Positions 27,467 through 35,991 of a DNA stretch of 38,961 nt are shown here, piece by piece. How positions within the stretch are numbered: position 1 is the first letter of the stretch; every line of letters starts with the position of its first letter. This DNA comes from an uncultured bacterium (GTDB taxonomy: Bacteria > Verrucomicrobiota > Kiritimatiellia > PWTM01). Below the pieces are notes generated by a model. The model searched no databases. It saw only the letters and a program-made list of their open reading frames with translations, and was not told where the DNA came from. The position numbers and the translations under genes were made by a program. The stretch is from positions 1 through 38,961 of the forward strand of contig CAKZPT010000084.1 of assembly GCA_937139365.1 (NCBI GenBank), in the 5' to 3' direction.

Positions 27467-28942
27467 TCAACTGCGTCTGGCGGCAGTAACGGAGACGACT
27501 CTGACCACACCGCGAAAACGACCGACGAGACGGACACGGACCTGTCTACCCCCGGCAGGGATTTCGGCCGTCTCCCGCGCGGCGATGCCCTCGCGACGGC
27601 GCACCGCCGGCTGCTTGTAGACGAAGGCCTCCCGCCATTCGTCTCGGCTGGCGCCGGAGATCAGCAGTGCGACCCCCAGCGCCAGATCGCCCTCGAAACC
27701 CGGCTCCCGGTCAAACACCGCTTCGAACTGAATCCGCTGGCCGGGCACCACATCGATCGGCGAGGAGATTAGCTCGACCGGGTCGGAGGCTGTGCGCGAC
27801 TCGATCCGGAACGCCGGAGACGGCCGCCCTCCGTCCTGCGCGGAGGGGGGCAGGGCCTTGACCGACTGCGAGTGACGGTCGCCATAACGCACCGTCCAGC
27901 CGTCGAACGGCGGCGGGCCGGGAGAGGGGACGGTCAACAGGTTGGCGTCGGACGGCGCGGCGCGTGCGGAGGCCCAGGGCTCCGAGGCGGCGCGCACCGT
28001 TTGGGCCCGCGCGCCATACCTCCACGCCCACCATCCGCCCGCGGCGGCCGCAGCCGCCAGCGCCGCGCCGAGCGCGGCCGCGACCGTCCGCCACCGGCGC
28101 GCGCGGCTGCGCAGATGCTCCACGTCCTCGATCTCCACCGCCCCCCATGCGCCCGCCTGCGGCGAGGACGGTGGCTGGAAGGAGACGACCTCGCGCAGCG
28201 GCCGCCGGCCGAGCAGCGGATCGGCCTGCAGAAACCCATAAGCGACTTCGGGCAGTCCGGCCGCCGCCACGGCCGCTCGGCAGGCATCCAGATCGAAGGA
28301 GACCCGGCGAAACACCACCGCCCCTGCGGCCTCGTCGTAGATCACGTAGGAGGCCCGCGGGTCGCCGTCCCGGGGGCACCCCACGGAGCCGACGTTCACG
28401 ATGTATCGCTTGCCCTCCTCCGTCGCAAAGTCCTGAGGGGGCACCTCCCGCGGCACCCCGCTGGACCCGAGAACATACAAAGCCGGTCGGTGCGTGTGCC
28501 CGACGAAGAGCAACGGCTCCGGCGCGGCCGTCCAGGCGGCCATCGCCGCCTCGGGCGAATCGAGGTAGGGAAACCGCGCCGGCTCCTCGGTGCTGGCGTG
28601 GGCGCAGCGGAACGTCCGGCCCGCCAACTGCAGCGGCCAGGTCGCCATCAGGCGCAGCGCGGCGCGCGACAGCCGTTTGCGAGTCCATTCGAGGATGGTC
28701 TGCGCATCCTGGTGGAAGCCCGAGGCGTCCATCCTGCCACAGAGCGCCGCGTCGTGGTTACCGAGGGCGACGCGCCAGACTTCGGCGTAGACCGATTCGA
28801 GCACCTCGGCAGGGTGGGGGCCGTAGCCGATGACGTCGCCGAGGCAGAGGATCCGGTCCGCCCCGCTGGCGGTCAGGTCGCGCAGGACCGCCCGCCAGGC
28901 GGGCAGGTTGGCGTGGAGGTCGGAAACGATCGCGTAGCGCAT
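27467..28942 (-). CDS. Metallophosphoesterase with membrane anchor and C-terminal beta domain
   Basis: A 491-residue protein. Residues 1-230 are a calcineurin-like phosphoesterase of the YfcE/MJ0936-like type: VSDLHANLPAW (Asp8, His10), GDVIGYG (Asp36), GNHDAAL (62-64) and VGHTHRP (148-153) supply the two-metal site, and VNVGSVGCPRDGDPRASYV is the usual family ending. A hydrophobic alanine-rich helix at about 285-307 (WRTVAAALGAALAAAAAAGGWWAW) follows, then a 180-residue tail with alternating beta strands (RIQFEAVFDREPGFEGDLALGVAL, GGRQVRVRLVGRFRGVVRVV). The enzyme half would face the cytoplasm and the tail the periplasm. Substrate unknown. GGAGG lies six bases before the ATG. It follows the polyamine genes by 45 bases and is probably the last gene of that unit. 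Confidence 0.87.
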   Translation of the reverse strand: MRYAIVSDLHANLPAWRAVLRDLTASGADRILCLGDVIGYGPHPAEVLESVYAEVWRVALGNHDAALCGRMDASGFHQDAQTILEWTRKRLSRAALRLMATWPLQLAGRTFRCAHASTEEPARFPYLDSPEAAMAAWTAAPEPLLFVGHTHRPALYVLGSSGVPREVPPQDFATEEGKRYIVNVGSVGCPRDGDPRASYVIYDEAAGAVVFRRVSFDLDACRAAVAAAGLPEVAYGFLQADPLLGRRPLREVVSFQPPSSPQAGAWGAVEIEDVEHLRSRARRWRTVAAALGAALAAAAAAGGWWAWRYGARAQTVRAASEPWASARAAPSDANLLTVPSPGPPPFDGWTVRYGDRHSQSVKALPPSAQDGGRPSPAFRIESRTASDPVELISSPIDVVPGQRIQFEAVFDREPGFEGDLALGVALLISGASRDEWREAFVYKQPAVRRREGIAARETAEIPAGGRQVRVRLVGRFRGVVRVVSVTAARRS

Positions 28943-28987
28943 TTCGTCCTCCCCCCACGCGGCCGCGGCGAACGATCAGCGGCGAGG

Positions 28988-30454
28988 CTACCGCCGCCGT
29001 CCTGCCCGTTTCCGCGCCGTCCCCGCCGCCCGCTTGCGCGCGGATCCGACAGCCTTGCGTGCCCGCGCCGACGCGGCCGCCGTTTTCCTCGTTCGCGCCG
29101 CCTTCGGTTTCGTCGCGGGGGGCGGCGGCGCGACCGCGATCATCGGGTTCGCCGCCGAGACCGTCACCGTGACGGTCGAACGAGCCATCTCCTCCTCGAG
29201 CGGTCCGACCGTGCCGTCGAACGAGCGGCGGCTGCCCGGCCGCACGTCCTCAACCTCCGTCGGCAGCCCCATCCGGTTGAGGAGGTCGATGAAGGGATCG
29301 GGATCGAGTTCCTCGACGTTGACCATGGTCCGCCGGTCCCACGGACCCTGCGCCACGAGCATCGCGGCGGCCACGGGGGGCACGCCCGCGGTGTAGCTGA
29401 TCGCCTGCGACTCGACCTCCTCATAGCACTTCCGGTGGTCCGACACCTGGTAGATCAGCACCTCGCGTCGCCGCCCGTTCTTCCTGCCCCGGACGAAGTT
29501 GCCGATCCAGGTCTTCCCGACGTAGTTCGGCGCCAGCGACTTCGGGTCCGGCAGCAGGGCCTTCACGACCTTGAGGGGCACGACCTGCTGTCCCGTGCTC
29601 AGCGTGACGGGCAGGTGAGACAAAAACCCGAGCGTTCGCAGCACGGTGAAGACGTTGATGTAGTGGTCGCCGAACCCCATCCAGAACCGGATGCTGTTGG
29701 CGTCGATGTTCTGCGAGAGCGAATGCAGCTCGTCGTGGCCGTTGAGGTAGATCGGCCGCGGCCCGACGACGGGGAAGTCGTAGACGCGCTTCACGGTGTG
29801 GGTCGGGTACTGCCGCCACTGGCGGTCGATCCACGTCCAGACCTTAATGAACTCCCGGAAGTTGATCTCCGGATCGAAGTTCGTCGCGAAATACTTCCCG
29901 TGGCTGCCCGCGTTGACGTCCATGATGTCGATCGTGTCGATCGTGTCGAAGTGATGCTTCGCCGCCAGCGCGCAGTAGGCGTTGACGACGCCGGGGTCGA
30001 AGCCCGCGCCGAGGATGGCGGTGACGCCCCGCTCGCGGCAGCGGTCGCGCCGCTTCCATTCGTAGTTGGCGTACCACGGCGGGTTTTCGCAGACCTTGTC
30101 CGGCTCCTCGTGGATCGCGGTGTCGATGTAGGCCGCGCCGGTCTCCAGGCACGCCTCGAGCACCGACATGTTCACGAACGCGTTGGCGAGGTTGATGACG
30201 ATCTGGGAGTCGGTCTCCCGGATCAGGCGGACCGTGGCGGGGATGTCGAGGGCGTCAAGGGCGCGGACGTCCAACTTTTTCGACGGGTCCTTCACGTGGC
30301 CCTTGCGCCGGACGCTCTCGAGGATCTCCTCGCATTTCGAGACGGTGCGGGACGCCAAGCAGATGTCCCCGAGCACGTCGTTGTGCATCGCCGCCTTGTG
30401 CGCGGCGACGTGCGCCACGCCACCCGCCCCGATGATCAGCACGTTTCGTTTCAT
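28988..30454 (-). CDS. Carboxynorspermidine/carboxyspermidine synthase with histone-H1-like tail
   Basis: A 488-residue saccharopine-dehydrogenase-like enzyme that condenses aspartate semialdehyde with diaminopropane or putrescine using NADPH. The core, about 400 residues, has NVLIIGAGGVAHVAAHKAA (Rossmann), ICLASRTVSKCEEIL, INLANAFVNMSVLEACLETGAAYIDTA, GAGFDPGVVNAYCALA and IDIMDVNAGSHGKYFATNFDPEINFREF, all diagnostic of this family. The usual enzyme ends near GLPTEVED; here about 70 residues follow, finishing in an Ala/Lys/Arg-rich tail (ATKPKAARTRKTAAASARAR, then KRAAGTARKRAGRRR) that resembles histone H1-like proteins. The ATG overlaps the nspC stop (ATGA), so the two are translationally coupled and form one pathway. 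It ends in TAG. Confidence 0.92.
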   Translation of the reverse strand: MKRNVLIIGAGGVAHVAAHKAAMHNDVLGDICLASRTVSKCEEILESVRRKGHVKDPSKKLDVRALDALDIPATVRLIRETDSQIVINLANAFVNMSVLEACLETGAAYIDTAIHEEPDKVCENPPWYANYEWKRRDRCRERGVTAILGAGFDPGVVNAYCALAAKHHFDTIDTIDIMDVNAGSHGKYFATNFDPEINFREFIKVWTWIDRQWRQYPTHTVKRVYDFPVVGPRPIYLNGHDELHSLSQNIDANSIRFWMGFGDHYINVFTVLRTLGFLSHLPVTLSTGQQVVPLKVVKALLPDPKSLAPNYVGKTWIGNFVRGRKNGRRREVLIYQVSDHRKCYEEVESQAISYTAGVPPVAAAMLVAQGPWDRRTMVNVEELDPDPFIDLLNRMGLPTEVEDVRPGSRRSFDGTVGPLEEEMARSTVTVTVSAANPMIAVAPPPPATKPKAARTRKTAAASARARKAVGSARKRAAGTARKRAGRRR

Positions 30455-31668
30455 GCGTCGCCCTTCCTCCGGTCGCCGCGCGGCGGTCTTCGGTGCGCCG
30501 TGCCGCGGCGCTCGACTATGGCGGATTTTCCTCTCGCTGGCAACGGACCGCGGAGCGGCGCCCGACCGAGGCTGCCGACGTAGTCCTCGTAGCCGAAGGC
30601 GCGCACGGTCTCCACGCGACCGTCGAGCCGCCGGATGCGGATCGCCGGCATCGCCAGGCCGTTGAACCAGTTCTTCTTCACCATCGTGTAGCCCGCCGCG
30701 TCGGCGAAGCGCACGACGTCGCCGACCCGCAAGGGTCGGGCCACCCGGTAGCGGCCGAAGACGTCGCCGGCCAGGCACGACCGGCCCGCGATCATCACCT
30801 CGTGCGCCCCCGGGCGTGGCGCGGCCAGTCGGGGGCTGGTGCGGTAGACGAGGTGGTCGAGCATGTGCGCCTCGACCGACGCGTCCACGATCGCGACGTC
30901 GAGCTCGTTGCGGACCACGTCCACCACCGTCGTCACCAGTTCGCCGCACTCGGTGATCGCGGCCTCGCCCGGCTCGAGGTAGACCTCCAGTCCGAATGCC
31001 CGCCGGAAGCCGGCCAGCGCACGGATGAAACGGTCGACCGGGTACCCGTGCCGCGTGAAGTACAACCCCCCGCCGAGGCTAACCCACCGCAGGCCGCGGA
31101 GCAGGTCCCCGAACTCGCGGGCCAGCCGGGCGAGGTCCGCCTCGAACGCCTCGATGTCGTCGTTCTCGCAGTTGAAGTGAAACATCACGCCGTCGAACCG
31201 GCCCGCCGCCGCTCGCAGCGCGTCGCGGTCGGTCACGCCCAGCCGCGAATACCGCCGCGCTGGGTCGGCCAGGTCGTAGTGTGATCGGCTGAAGCCCGGG
31301 TTCACCCGCACGCCGACCGGCCGGCCCGCGGCGAGCCGCCCGTACGCCTCCATCTGCGACAGCGAGTTGAAGATGACCTTGTCGGCGTACCGCAGCGCCT
31401 CCCGGAACTCGTCCGCGCGCCAGCCTACGCAGTAGGCGTGGACCTCGCCGCCGAATTTCTCGCGGCCCAGCCGCGCCTCGTGGACGCTGCTGCTGGTGGT
31501 GCCGTCCATGTGCCGGCGCATTAGGTCGAACACGCCCCAAGTGGAAAAGCACTTCAACGCGAGGACCGCGCGCACGCCGGCCTCGCGGCGCACCCGTCCG
31601 ATGATCCGCAGGTTGCGCAGCAGCCGGCGTTCATCGATCAGGTAGTGGGGCGTGTCGAACTGCACCAT
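30451..31668 (-). CDS. nspC: Carboxynorspermidine/carboxyspermidine decarboxylase
   Basis: A 405-residue PLP enzyme of the alanine-racemase-like fold that decarboxylates carboxynorspermidine or carboxyspermidine to the final polyamine. It starts MVQFDTPHYLIDERRLLRNL with the PLP lysine at AVLALKCFSTWG (Lys39), then TSSSVHEARLGREKFGGEVHAY, RVNPGFSRSHYDLADP, FHFNCENDD, LGGGLYFTRHGYP, LEPGEA and the catalytic SCLAGDVFGRY; FADAAGYTMVKKNWFNGLAMP closes the core. The C-terminal 25 residues are proline/arginine-rich and not part of the family. ATG 31668 has GGAGA about eight bases upstream. The downstream dehydrogenase overlaps its stop codon. Which polyamine is made (norspermidine or spermidine) cannot be read from sequence alone. 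Confidence 0.93.
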   Translation of the reverse strand: MVQFDTPHYLIDERRLLRNLRIIGRVRREAGVRAVLALKCFSTWGVFDLMRRHMDGTTSSSVHEARLGREKFGGEVHAYCVGWRADEFREALRYADKVIFNSLSQMEAYGRLAAGRPVGVRVNPGFSRSHYDLADPARRYSRLGVTDRDALRAAAGRFDGVMFHFNCENDDIEAFEADLARLAREFGDLLRGLRWVSLGGGLYFTRHGYPVDRFIRALAGFRRAFGLEVYLEPGEAAITECGELVTTVVDVVRNELDVAIVDASVEAHMLDHLVYRTSPRLAAPRPGAHEVMIAGRSCLAGDVFGRYRVARPLRVGDVVRFADAAGYTMVKKNWFNGLAMPAIRIRRLDGRVETVRAFGYEDYVGSLGRAPLRGPLPARGKSAIVERRGTAHRRPPRGDRRKGDA

Positions 31669-31724
31669 CGTCGCCGGTCTCCGCGGCCCGGGCGGCGGGG
31701 GCCGCCACGCACGGCCGGGCGCGC

Positions 31725-31752
31725 AGTGTACGCCGGCGCTGGCGATTCGCAA
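31725..31752 (-). promoter_or_regulatory. Likely promoter for the nspC operon
   Basis: Minus-strand TTGCGA (31747-31752), a 16-base spacer and TACACT (31725-31730), giving a leader of about 50 bases before nspC. It lies in the 102-base gap after the headless remnant. Confidence 0.5.
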
Positions 31753-31770
31753 GGCGGGCGCCGGCCACCC

Positions 31771-32121
31771 TCAGCCGACAACGAATTCGACGATCTCGCA
31801 GATCCGAACCCGCGGCACCACGACCTCGGTGTCCTCCCCCGCGGTGCGCACCTGCAAGCGCTCGTTGGCGGCCACCGCCCGGGCCGGGCGCACACGCAGC
31901 GGCAGGTTCAACCGCGCGCGCACGTCGTGCAGTGGCGCGCGCTTGGCCACCCACGCCAGGCCGATGGCGTTGTCGTCGATCTTCGCCGACGGCCAGATCG
32001 CGCGGACCCGCTCGCGCATCTGCCGCTTCCAGTCGAAGAACAGTCGGGGTTGGTGCGACCGCTGCGCGTCGTGGTCGCTCGGATCGCCGCCGGCCACCTC
32101 GAGAAACTCTCGCCGGTTTAT
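31771..32121 (-). pseudogene. Headless gene remnant whose start codon reads ATA
   Basis: A 116-residue frame that begins ATA AAC CGG CGA GAG TTT, i.e. (M)NRREFLEVAGG, the classic opening of a Tat-exported PVC enzyme, but with ATA in place of ATG. The ATA overlaps the TAA of the upstream maturase (ATAA), exactly where the ATGA overlap of a coupled pair would be; one G to A change would remove the start while keeping a stop for the upstream gene. After VAGGDPSDHD it continues QPRLFFDWKRQMRERVRAIWPSAKIDDNAIGLAWVA and ends EVVVPRVRICEIVEFVVG, which looks like the C-terminal beta domain of a glycosidase. An internal deletion may have joined the leader to this tail. Product unknown. Confidence 0.5.
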
Positions 32122-33452
32122 CGCGCCAATTCCGCCTCGTGGCCATGGGCGCCGCCGGCCGCTCCCGTCACGCGGCCGCAGCACGCCTTGAACTTTCGTC
32201 CGCTGCCGCACGGGCAGGCGTCGTTGCGACCGGGGTGGCGGCGTTCCATGGCGTCTTTGCCGTCGGCCAAGATGTCCGCCGCCAGTCGGCCGGAGCGGAC
32301 CAATCCGGCCATCCGCTCCACCGACGGCCGGATGTGGCGGAAAAACCGCCGATAGGCGGGGCACAATACGCTCCGCGCGGCGCCGGTGCCGCCGTCGTCC
32401 AAGGGAGCCCATCGGTGCTTCGGACAGTTCCCATGGCAGAACTCCACCACGTCGCACTCCCGGCAGGCCGCCGGCAGCTGGTCCAGTTTGTCGCGGCCGA
32501 ATCGGACTTGCCCGGGACTGTCCAGAACGGCCTCCAAGGGCTGGTCCTGCAGGTTACCGCGGAGGTAGTCCGGGTAGACGTAGTGGTCGCAGGCGTACAC
32601 GTCGCCGTTGCGCTCCACGATCAGCGCCCGCTCACACTCCGGCGCGAACTGACACACGGCCGCCCCGAGCCCCAGCCGGACGGCGACCGCCGACTCGACG
32701 ATCTGGACCGTGACACGGCCGACATCGCGGCGGACTTATTCGTCGAACACGCGCACCAGAAATTCGCCGTACGCCTCCGGGGGCACGCTCCACGGCGTAC
32801 GTCTCCGGCCGGCCGACTCCGGTGCGCCGAGGCGAAGCCCGAGGGCCTGTTCCGGCCCGCTGGCCTCGCGCTCGACGACGGGGATGAACTGGAGGTGCCG
32901 CGCGCCTAGGCCGCGCAGATGGTGGTATACCTCCAGCGGGTAGGCGGTGTTCTCCGCGTGGACGGCGACCAGGACGTTAACCTCCACCCCGTGCTGTTGC
33001 ATCGGCCGCAGCGCCCCGACCACTACCTTGTGGCTCCCACGGCCCTGTCGGTCCCGCCGGTAGGCGTCGTGGAGACGCGCGGGGCCGTCGAGGCTCCACC
33101 CGACTAGAAATCTCTCCTCCGCCAAAAACCGACACCACTCGTCGTCGAGGAGAAGGCCGTTGGTTTGCAGGCTCCAGCGGACGGTTTGGCCGGGGGCGAG
33201 CCGGCGGGCCAGTCGCGTGGCGAGGCGGAAAAACTCCAGCCCCGCCAACGTCGGCTCCCCGCCTTGGAATGCGAGGGAGATATCCCCCCCGACGCGCGTG
33301 CGGCCCCGGCGATGCACGCCTCAAGCACTTCCGGAGGCATCACCGCCGGGGAGGATGGAAGAATGGCCGTCTTTTCGGCGTAGAAACAACCGGCACTCGA
33401 GGTTGCACCTCGGTCCGGCCGGCTTGAGCATCAAGTGAAACGGACCGCTCAT
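32118..33452 (-). pseudogene. Anaerobic sulfatase maturase (radical SAM, SPASM, SEC-C), broken
   Basis: About 445 codons of an anSME, which converts the sulfatase active-site Cys or Ser to formylglycine. It starts MSGPFHLMLKPAGPRCNLEC (ATG 33452). Within the CX3CX2C cluster motif the frame breaks near 33388-33393; restoring it gives CRYCFYAEK. It continues to MPPEVLEACIAGAARA, breaks again on a G7 run (33284-33290), then reads DISLAFQGGEPTLAGLEFF, WSLQTNGLLLDDEW, GWSLDGPARLHDAYR and EFLVRVFDE. There a TAA (32736-32738) stands where relatives have Trp (DEWVR). The same frame goes on VRRDVGRVTVQIVE, CQFAPECERALIVERNGDVYACDHYVYPDYLRGN, the SPASM cysteines CRECDVVEFCHGNCP, and a SEC-C zinc motif NDACPCGSGRKFKACC. 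Three lesions leave it inactive as written. Confidence 0.85.
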
Positions 33453-33460
33453 CCGCCGGC

Positions 33461-33489
33461 CCACTACGCCGCCGCGCGGCGGATGTCAA
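33461..33489 (-). promoter_or_regulatory. Possible leaderless promoter of the sulfatase maturase with palindromic spacer
   Basis: Minus-strand TTGACA (33484-33489, perfect -35), a 17-base spacer and TAGTGG (33461-33466). The spacer contains a perfect 14-base palindrome CCGCCGC/GCGGCGG (33469-33482). The -10 box ends eight bases before the ATG, so the message would be leaderless. The -10 match is weak. Confidence 0.35.
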
Positions 33490-33568
33490 CGCAGGACCGC
33501 CGGCCGCGGGCACGGGGCAGCGGCCGGCCCGGCGGCCCCGCGCCGGCCGGCCGCCCTTCGCTGTCCGC

Positions 33569-34936
33569 TCAGACGCTACGAAACTCCCAGCCGGAGCGGT
33601 ATTTTTTGTCCACGAACTGCTGCAGTTCGGGCAGGCCGGTGACCTTCAGGTCCTTCGAATTCCAGCCGAAGGTCTTCCCCTTACCTGCGCGCAGCGCGAG
33701 GTTGCCGAGCAGCACTAGTTCGGTGAAGCGCGCCGCGTAGCCGAAGTTCGAGCGGGCGTAGTCGCGGGGCTTCTCGCCCCGGCAAGCCATGAAGAACTCT
33801 TTGAAGTGGCCCGGCGACCGCTCGATCGTCGGCGTCGGCTTGCCGACGGCCTTCATGTGCTCCTCCGGGATGAGTCGCGGACTGTCGCCGTAGTCGCCGG
33901 CGGACAGCAGGCCGCCCTTCTCGCCGATGAAAAGCGCGCCGGTCTTCGGCATGTCGCGGTCGGCCTCGAGGATCGCGGGTTTGTCGGGCGTCAGACCGCC
34001 GTCGTACCAGTAGAAGTCGAACGCCGGCTGGCTGCCCTTGGCCGGGAATCGGAAGCGCAGCTTGGAGAACTTCGGGAAGTTGCCCTCCGGCATCTCGCCG
34101 CACTCGATGACCTCGACCTCGACGGGCGGCAGGGGATCCATCGCCCAGAACACGCAGTCCATCGTGTGGCAGGCCATGTCCGCCAGCGCGCCGCCGCCGA
34201 AGTCCCACCAGCCGCGCCAGGAGAACGGGTGATAGACGTCCTTTCCATCGGGGGTTTTGGCCTTGTACCTGCGCGTCGGCGCCGGACCGATCCAGCAGTC
34301 CCAGTCCAGCTCCGGCGGCACGGGATCCTCACCCTCCGGTGTGCGGACCGGCTGGGGCCAGATCGGCCGGTTGGTCCAGCAGTGCGCCTCCTTCACCGTG
34401 CCGATGGCGCCCTGCGTGATCCACTCGACCATCAGGCGGTTGCCCTCGTTCGCGTGGCCTTGGTTGCCCATCTGCGTGACGAGGTTGGGATATTTCTGGT
34501 GCGCCAGGTACAGTTGGCGCGCCTCCCAGATCGTGTGGGTCAGCGGCTTTTCCACGTAGACGTGCTTGCCCATCTGCATCGCGAGGATCGTGGCGGGGTA
34601 ATGCTGGTGATCTGGCGTGGCGACCATGACCACGTCGATGTGGCGGGCTTCCTTCTCCAGCATCTTCCGCACGTCCTGGTAGGCCTTGGCGTCCGGCCAT
34701 CGCTTGGCGGCCTCGCCGTACCGCCGGGTGTCCACGTCGCAGTAACAGGGGCAGACGCAGCCGTTCTGCTCGGCTTCCTTCACGTGCGCCGCGCCGCGAC
34801 CGCCGACTCCGACGAAGGCTACGCGGAGCTTCTGTTCGTTGAGCTGCCCCTTCAGGATGGACGGCGCGCCCCACGCCAGCGCCCCCGCCGCCCCCGCCCT
34901 TCTCAGGAATGACCGCCGCGACACTCGATGGCTCAT
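33569..34936 (-). CDS. Gfo/Idh/MocA family oxidoreductase, Tat-exported
   Basis: An intact 455-residue NAD(P)-dependent oxidoreductase. The twin-arginine leader SRRSFLRRAGAAGALAWGAPS is followed by the nucleotide-binding VAFVGVGGRGAAHVKEA, CDVDTRRYGEAAKRWPDA, MVATPDHQHYPATILAMQMGKH, the diagnostic VEKPLTHTIWEARQL, TQMGNQGHANEG, PPELDWDCWIGPAP, WRGWWDFGGGALADMACHTMD and NFGYAARFTELVLLGNLALR. The WWDFGGGALADMACH segment marks the large PVC-type subfamily that works in the periplasm with tightly bound NAD(P), probably on sugar rings or sugar acids. AAAGGAG precedes the ATG. It lies just upstream, in the same direction, of the broken maturase (116-base gap). Compare the broken paralogue at 606-1887. 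Confidence 0.92.
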   Translation of the reverse strand: MSHRVSRRSFLRRAGAAGALAWGAPSILKGQLNEQKLRVAFVGVGGRGAAHVKEAEQNGCVCPCYCDVDTRRYGEAAKRWPDAKAYQDVRKMLEKEARHIDVVMVATPDHQHYPATILAMQMGKHVYVEKPLTHTIWEARQLYLAHQKYPNLVTQMGNQGHANEGNRLMVEWITQGAIGTVKEAHCWTNRPIWPQPVRTPEGEDPVPPELDWDCWIGPAPTRRYKAKTPDGKDVYHPFSWRGWWDFGGGALADMACHTMDCVFWAMDPLPPVEVEVIECGEMPEGNFPKFSKLRFRFPAKGSQPAFDFYWYDGGLTPDKPAILEADRDMPKTGALFIGEKGGLLSAGDYGDSPRLIPEEHMKAVGKPTPTIERSPGHFKEFFMACRGEKPRDYARSNFGYAARFTELVLLGNLALRAGKGKTFGWNSKDLKVTGLPELQQFVDKKYRSGWEFRSV

Positions 34937-35068
34937 CTCCGCTCTCCTTTGTGCCCGAGCCTGCCCGCGTCCGTCCCCAGCGAGCGGCGACAGGCTCACG
35001 AGATCCGCATTCTGGCCCAGCCGGGGCTCGAACGCAATCGCGGAGCTGGCGTTCGGCTGCCGCCCGGA

Positions 35069-35097
35069 TTGCGCGCCACCCCGGGCTCCGGCATAAC
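35069..35097 (+). promoter_or_regulatory. Possible promoter for the exonuclease-comB-photolyase unit
   Basis: TTGCGC (35069-35074), a 17-base spacer and CATAAC (35092-35097), ending 19 bases before the exonuclease ATG. It lies in the gap between this unit and the divergent Gfo/Idh/MocA gene. Confidence 0.4.
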
Positions 35098-35116
35098 ACC
35101 GTTCGCGAGGTACGCG

Positions 35117-35980
35117 ATGCTGCCTCAGATCCGCGAGACCGTCTGGGCCTTCGACTGCGAATGGGTGCCCGACCCGGCCGCGGGCCGCCTGCTGTACGGC
35201 CTGCCCGACGACCTGCCCGACGCAGCCGTCATGGCCGAGATGTGGAAGCGGCACGGCGCGACGGAGGAGAACCCGTTTCCGTACCTGCGGACGATCCTCT
35301 GCCGCGTCGTCAGCATCGCGGCCGTGCAGCGGCGCATGGCGGACGGGAAAACGGACGTGCAGCTCCTGTGGCTGCCGCGCCGGCCAGACGATCCGGCCCA
35401 GGCCTCCGAGCGCGAAATGCTGCGGAAATTTCTGGAGGCCGTCGGACAGCACCGTCCCCAGTTGGTCGGGTACAACTCGCAGGGCGCCGACCTCCGCATT
35501 CTTCTACAGCGAGCCGTCGTGCACGGCCTCTCGTTGCCGCAGTTTCTGCGGCGCCCCGTCAAGCCGTGGGAGCCGCAGCCCGACTACCTTGCACGCGGCA
35601 ACCAGAACGAGTGGAACGTGGACCTGATGGAGATCCTCAGCCAGCGCGGCGGCACCGGCGCGGCGTCGCTGCACGAGGTCGCGGTCCTCAGCGGCATCCC
35701 CGGCAAGTTCGAGGCCGAGGGACGCCAGGTGGCGCACCTGTGGCTGGCGGGGCAATGGCCCGCGATCGTCCGTTACAACCGCTGCGACGCGATCAGCACG
35801 TACCTGCTCTGGCTGCGGATGGCCTACGTCGGCGGCTTGTTCAACGCCGACCAGTACGAGGAGGAGCAGGAGAACGTCCGTCAGATGCTGATGGAGCTGG
35901 CCGAGCGCGAGGACGGTCAGTGGGCGGCCGACTACTTTGAGGAATGGACGAGGCTGCAGACCGCAACCGGCCAGATGTGA
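35117..35980 (+). CDS. Predicted 3'-5' exonuclease, PolB-like (DEDDy)
   Basis: A 287-residue protein resembling the stand-alone exonuclease domain related to family B DNA polymerases. Exo I is AFDCEWVPD (Asp13, Glu15), Exo II is LVGYNSQGADLRILLQRA with its aspartate, and Exo III is IVRYNRCDAISTYLLWLRM with Tyr and Asp, the DEDDy set. Between them LMEILSQRGGTGAASLHEVAVLSGIPGKF matches the conserved middle of this family. No polymerase domain is attached. ATG 35117 is chosen because the family begins close to Exo I; the frame is open upstream without conservation. comB follows after 11 bases and photolyase overlaps comB, so this may be a DNA-maintenance unit, although comB does not obviously fit that role. 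Confidence 0.85.
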   Translation: MLPQIRETVWAFDCEWVPDPAAGRLLYGLPDDLPDAAVMAEMWKRHGATEENPFPYLRTILCRVVSIAAVQRRMADGKTDVQLLWLPRRPDDPAQASEREMLRKFLEAVGQHRPQLVGYNSQGADLRILLQRAVVHGLSLPQFLRRPVKPWEPQPDYLARGNQNEWNVDLMEILSQRGGTGAASLHEVAVLSGIPGKFEAEGRQVAHLWLAGQWPAIVRYNRCDAISTYLLWLRMAYVGGLFNADQYEEEQENVRQMLMELAEREDGQWAADYFEEWTRLQTATGQM

Positions 35981-35991
35981 CGCCGCCCCCT

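Noticed and set aside
27872-30583. A 903-codon plus-strand frame
   Set aside because: Antisense to the metallophosphoesterase and polyamine dehydrogenase genes; no domain or leader.
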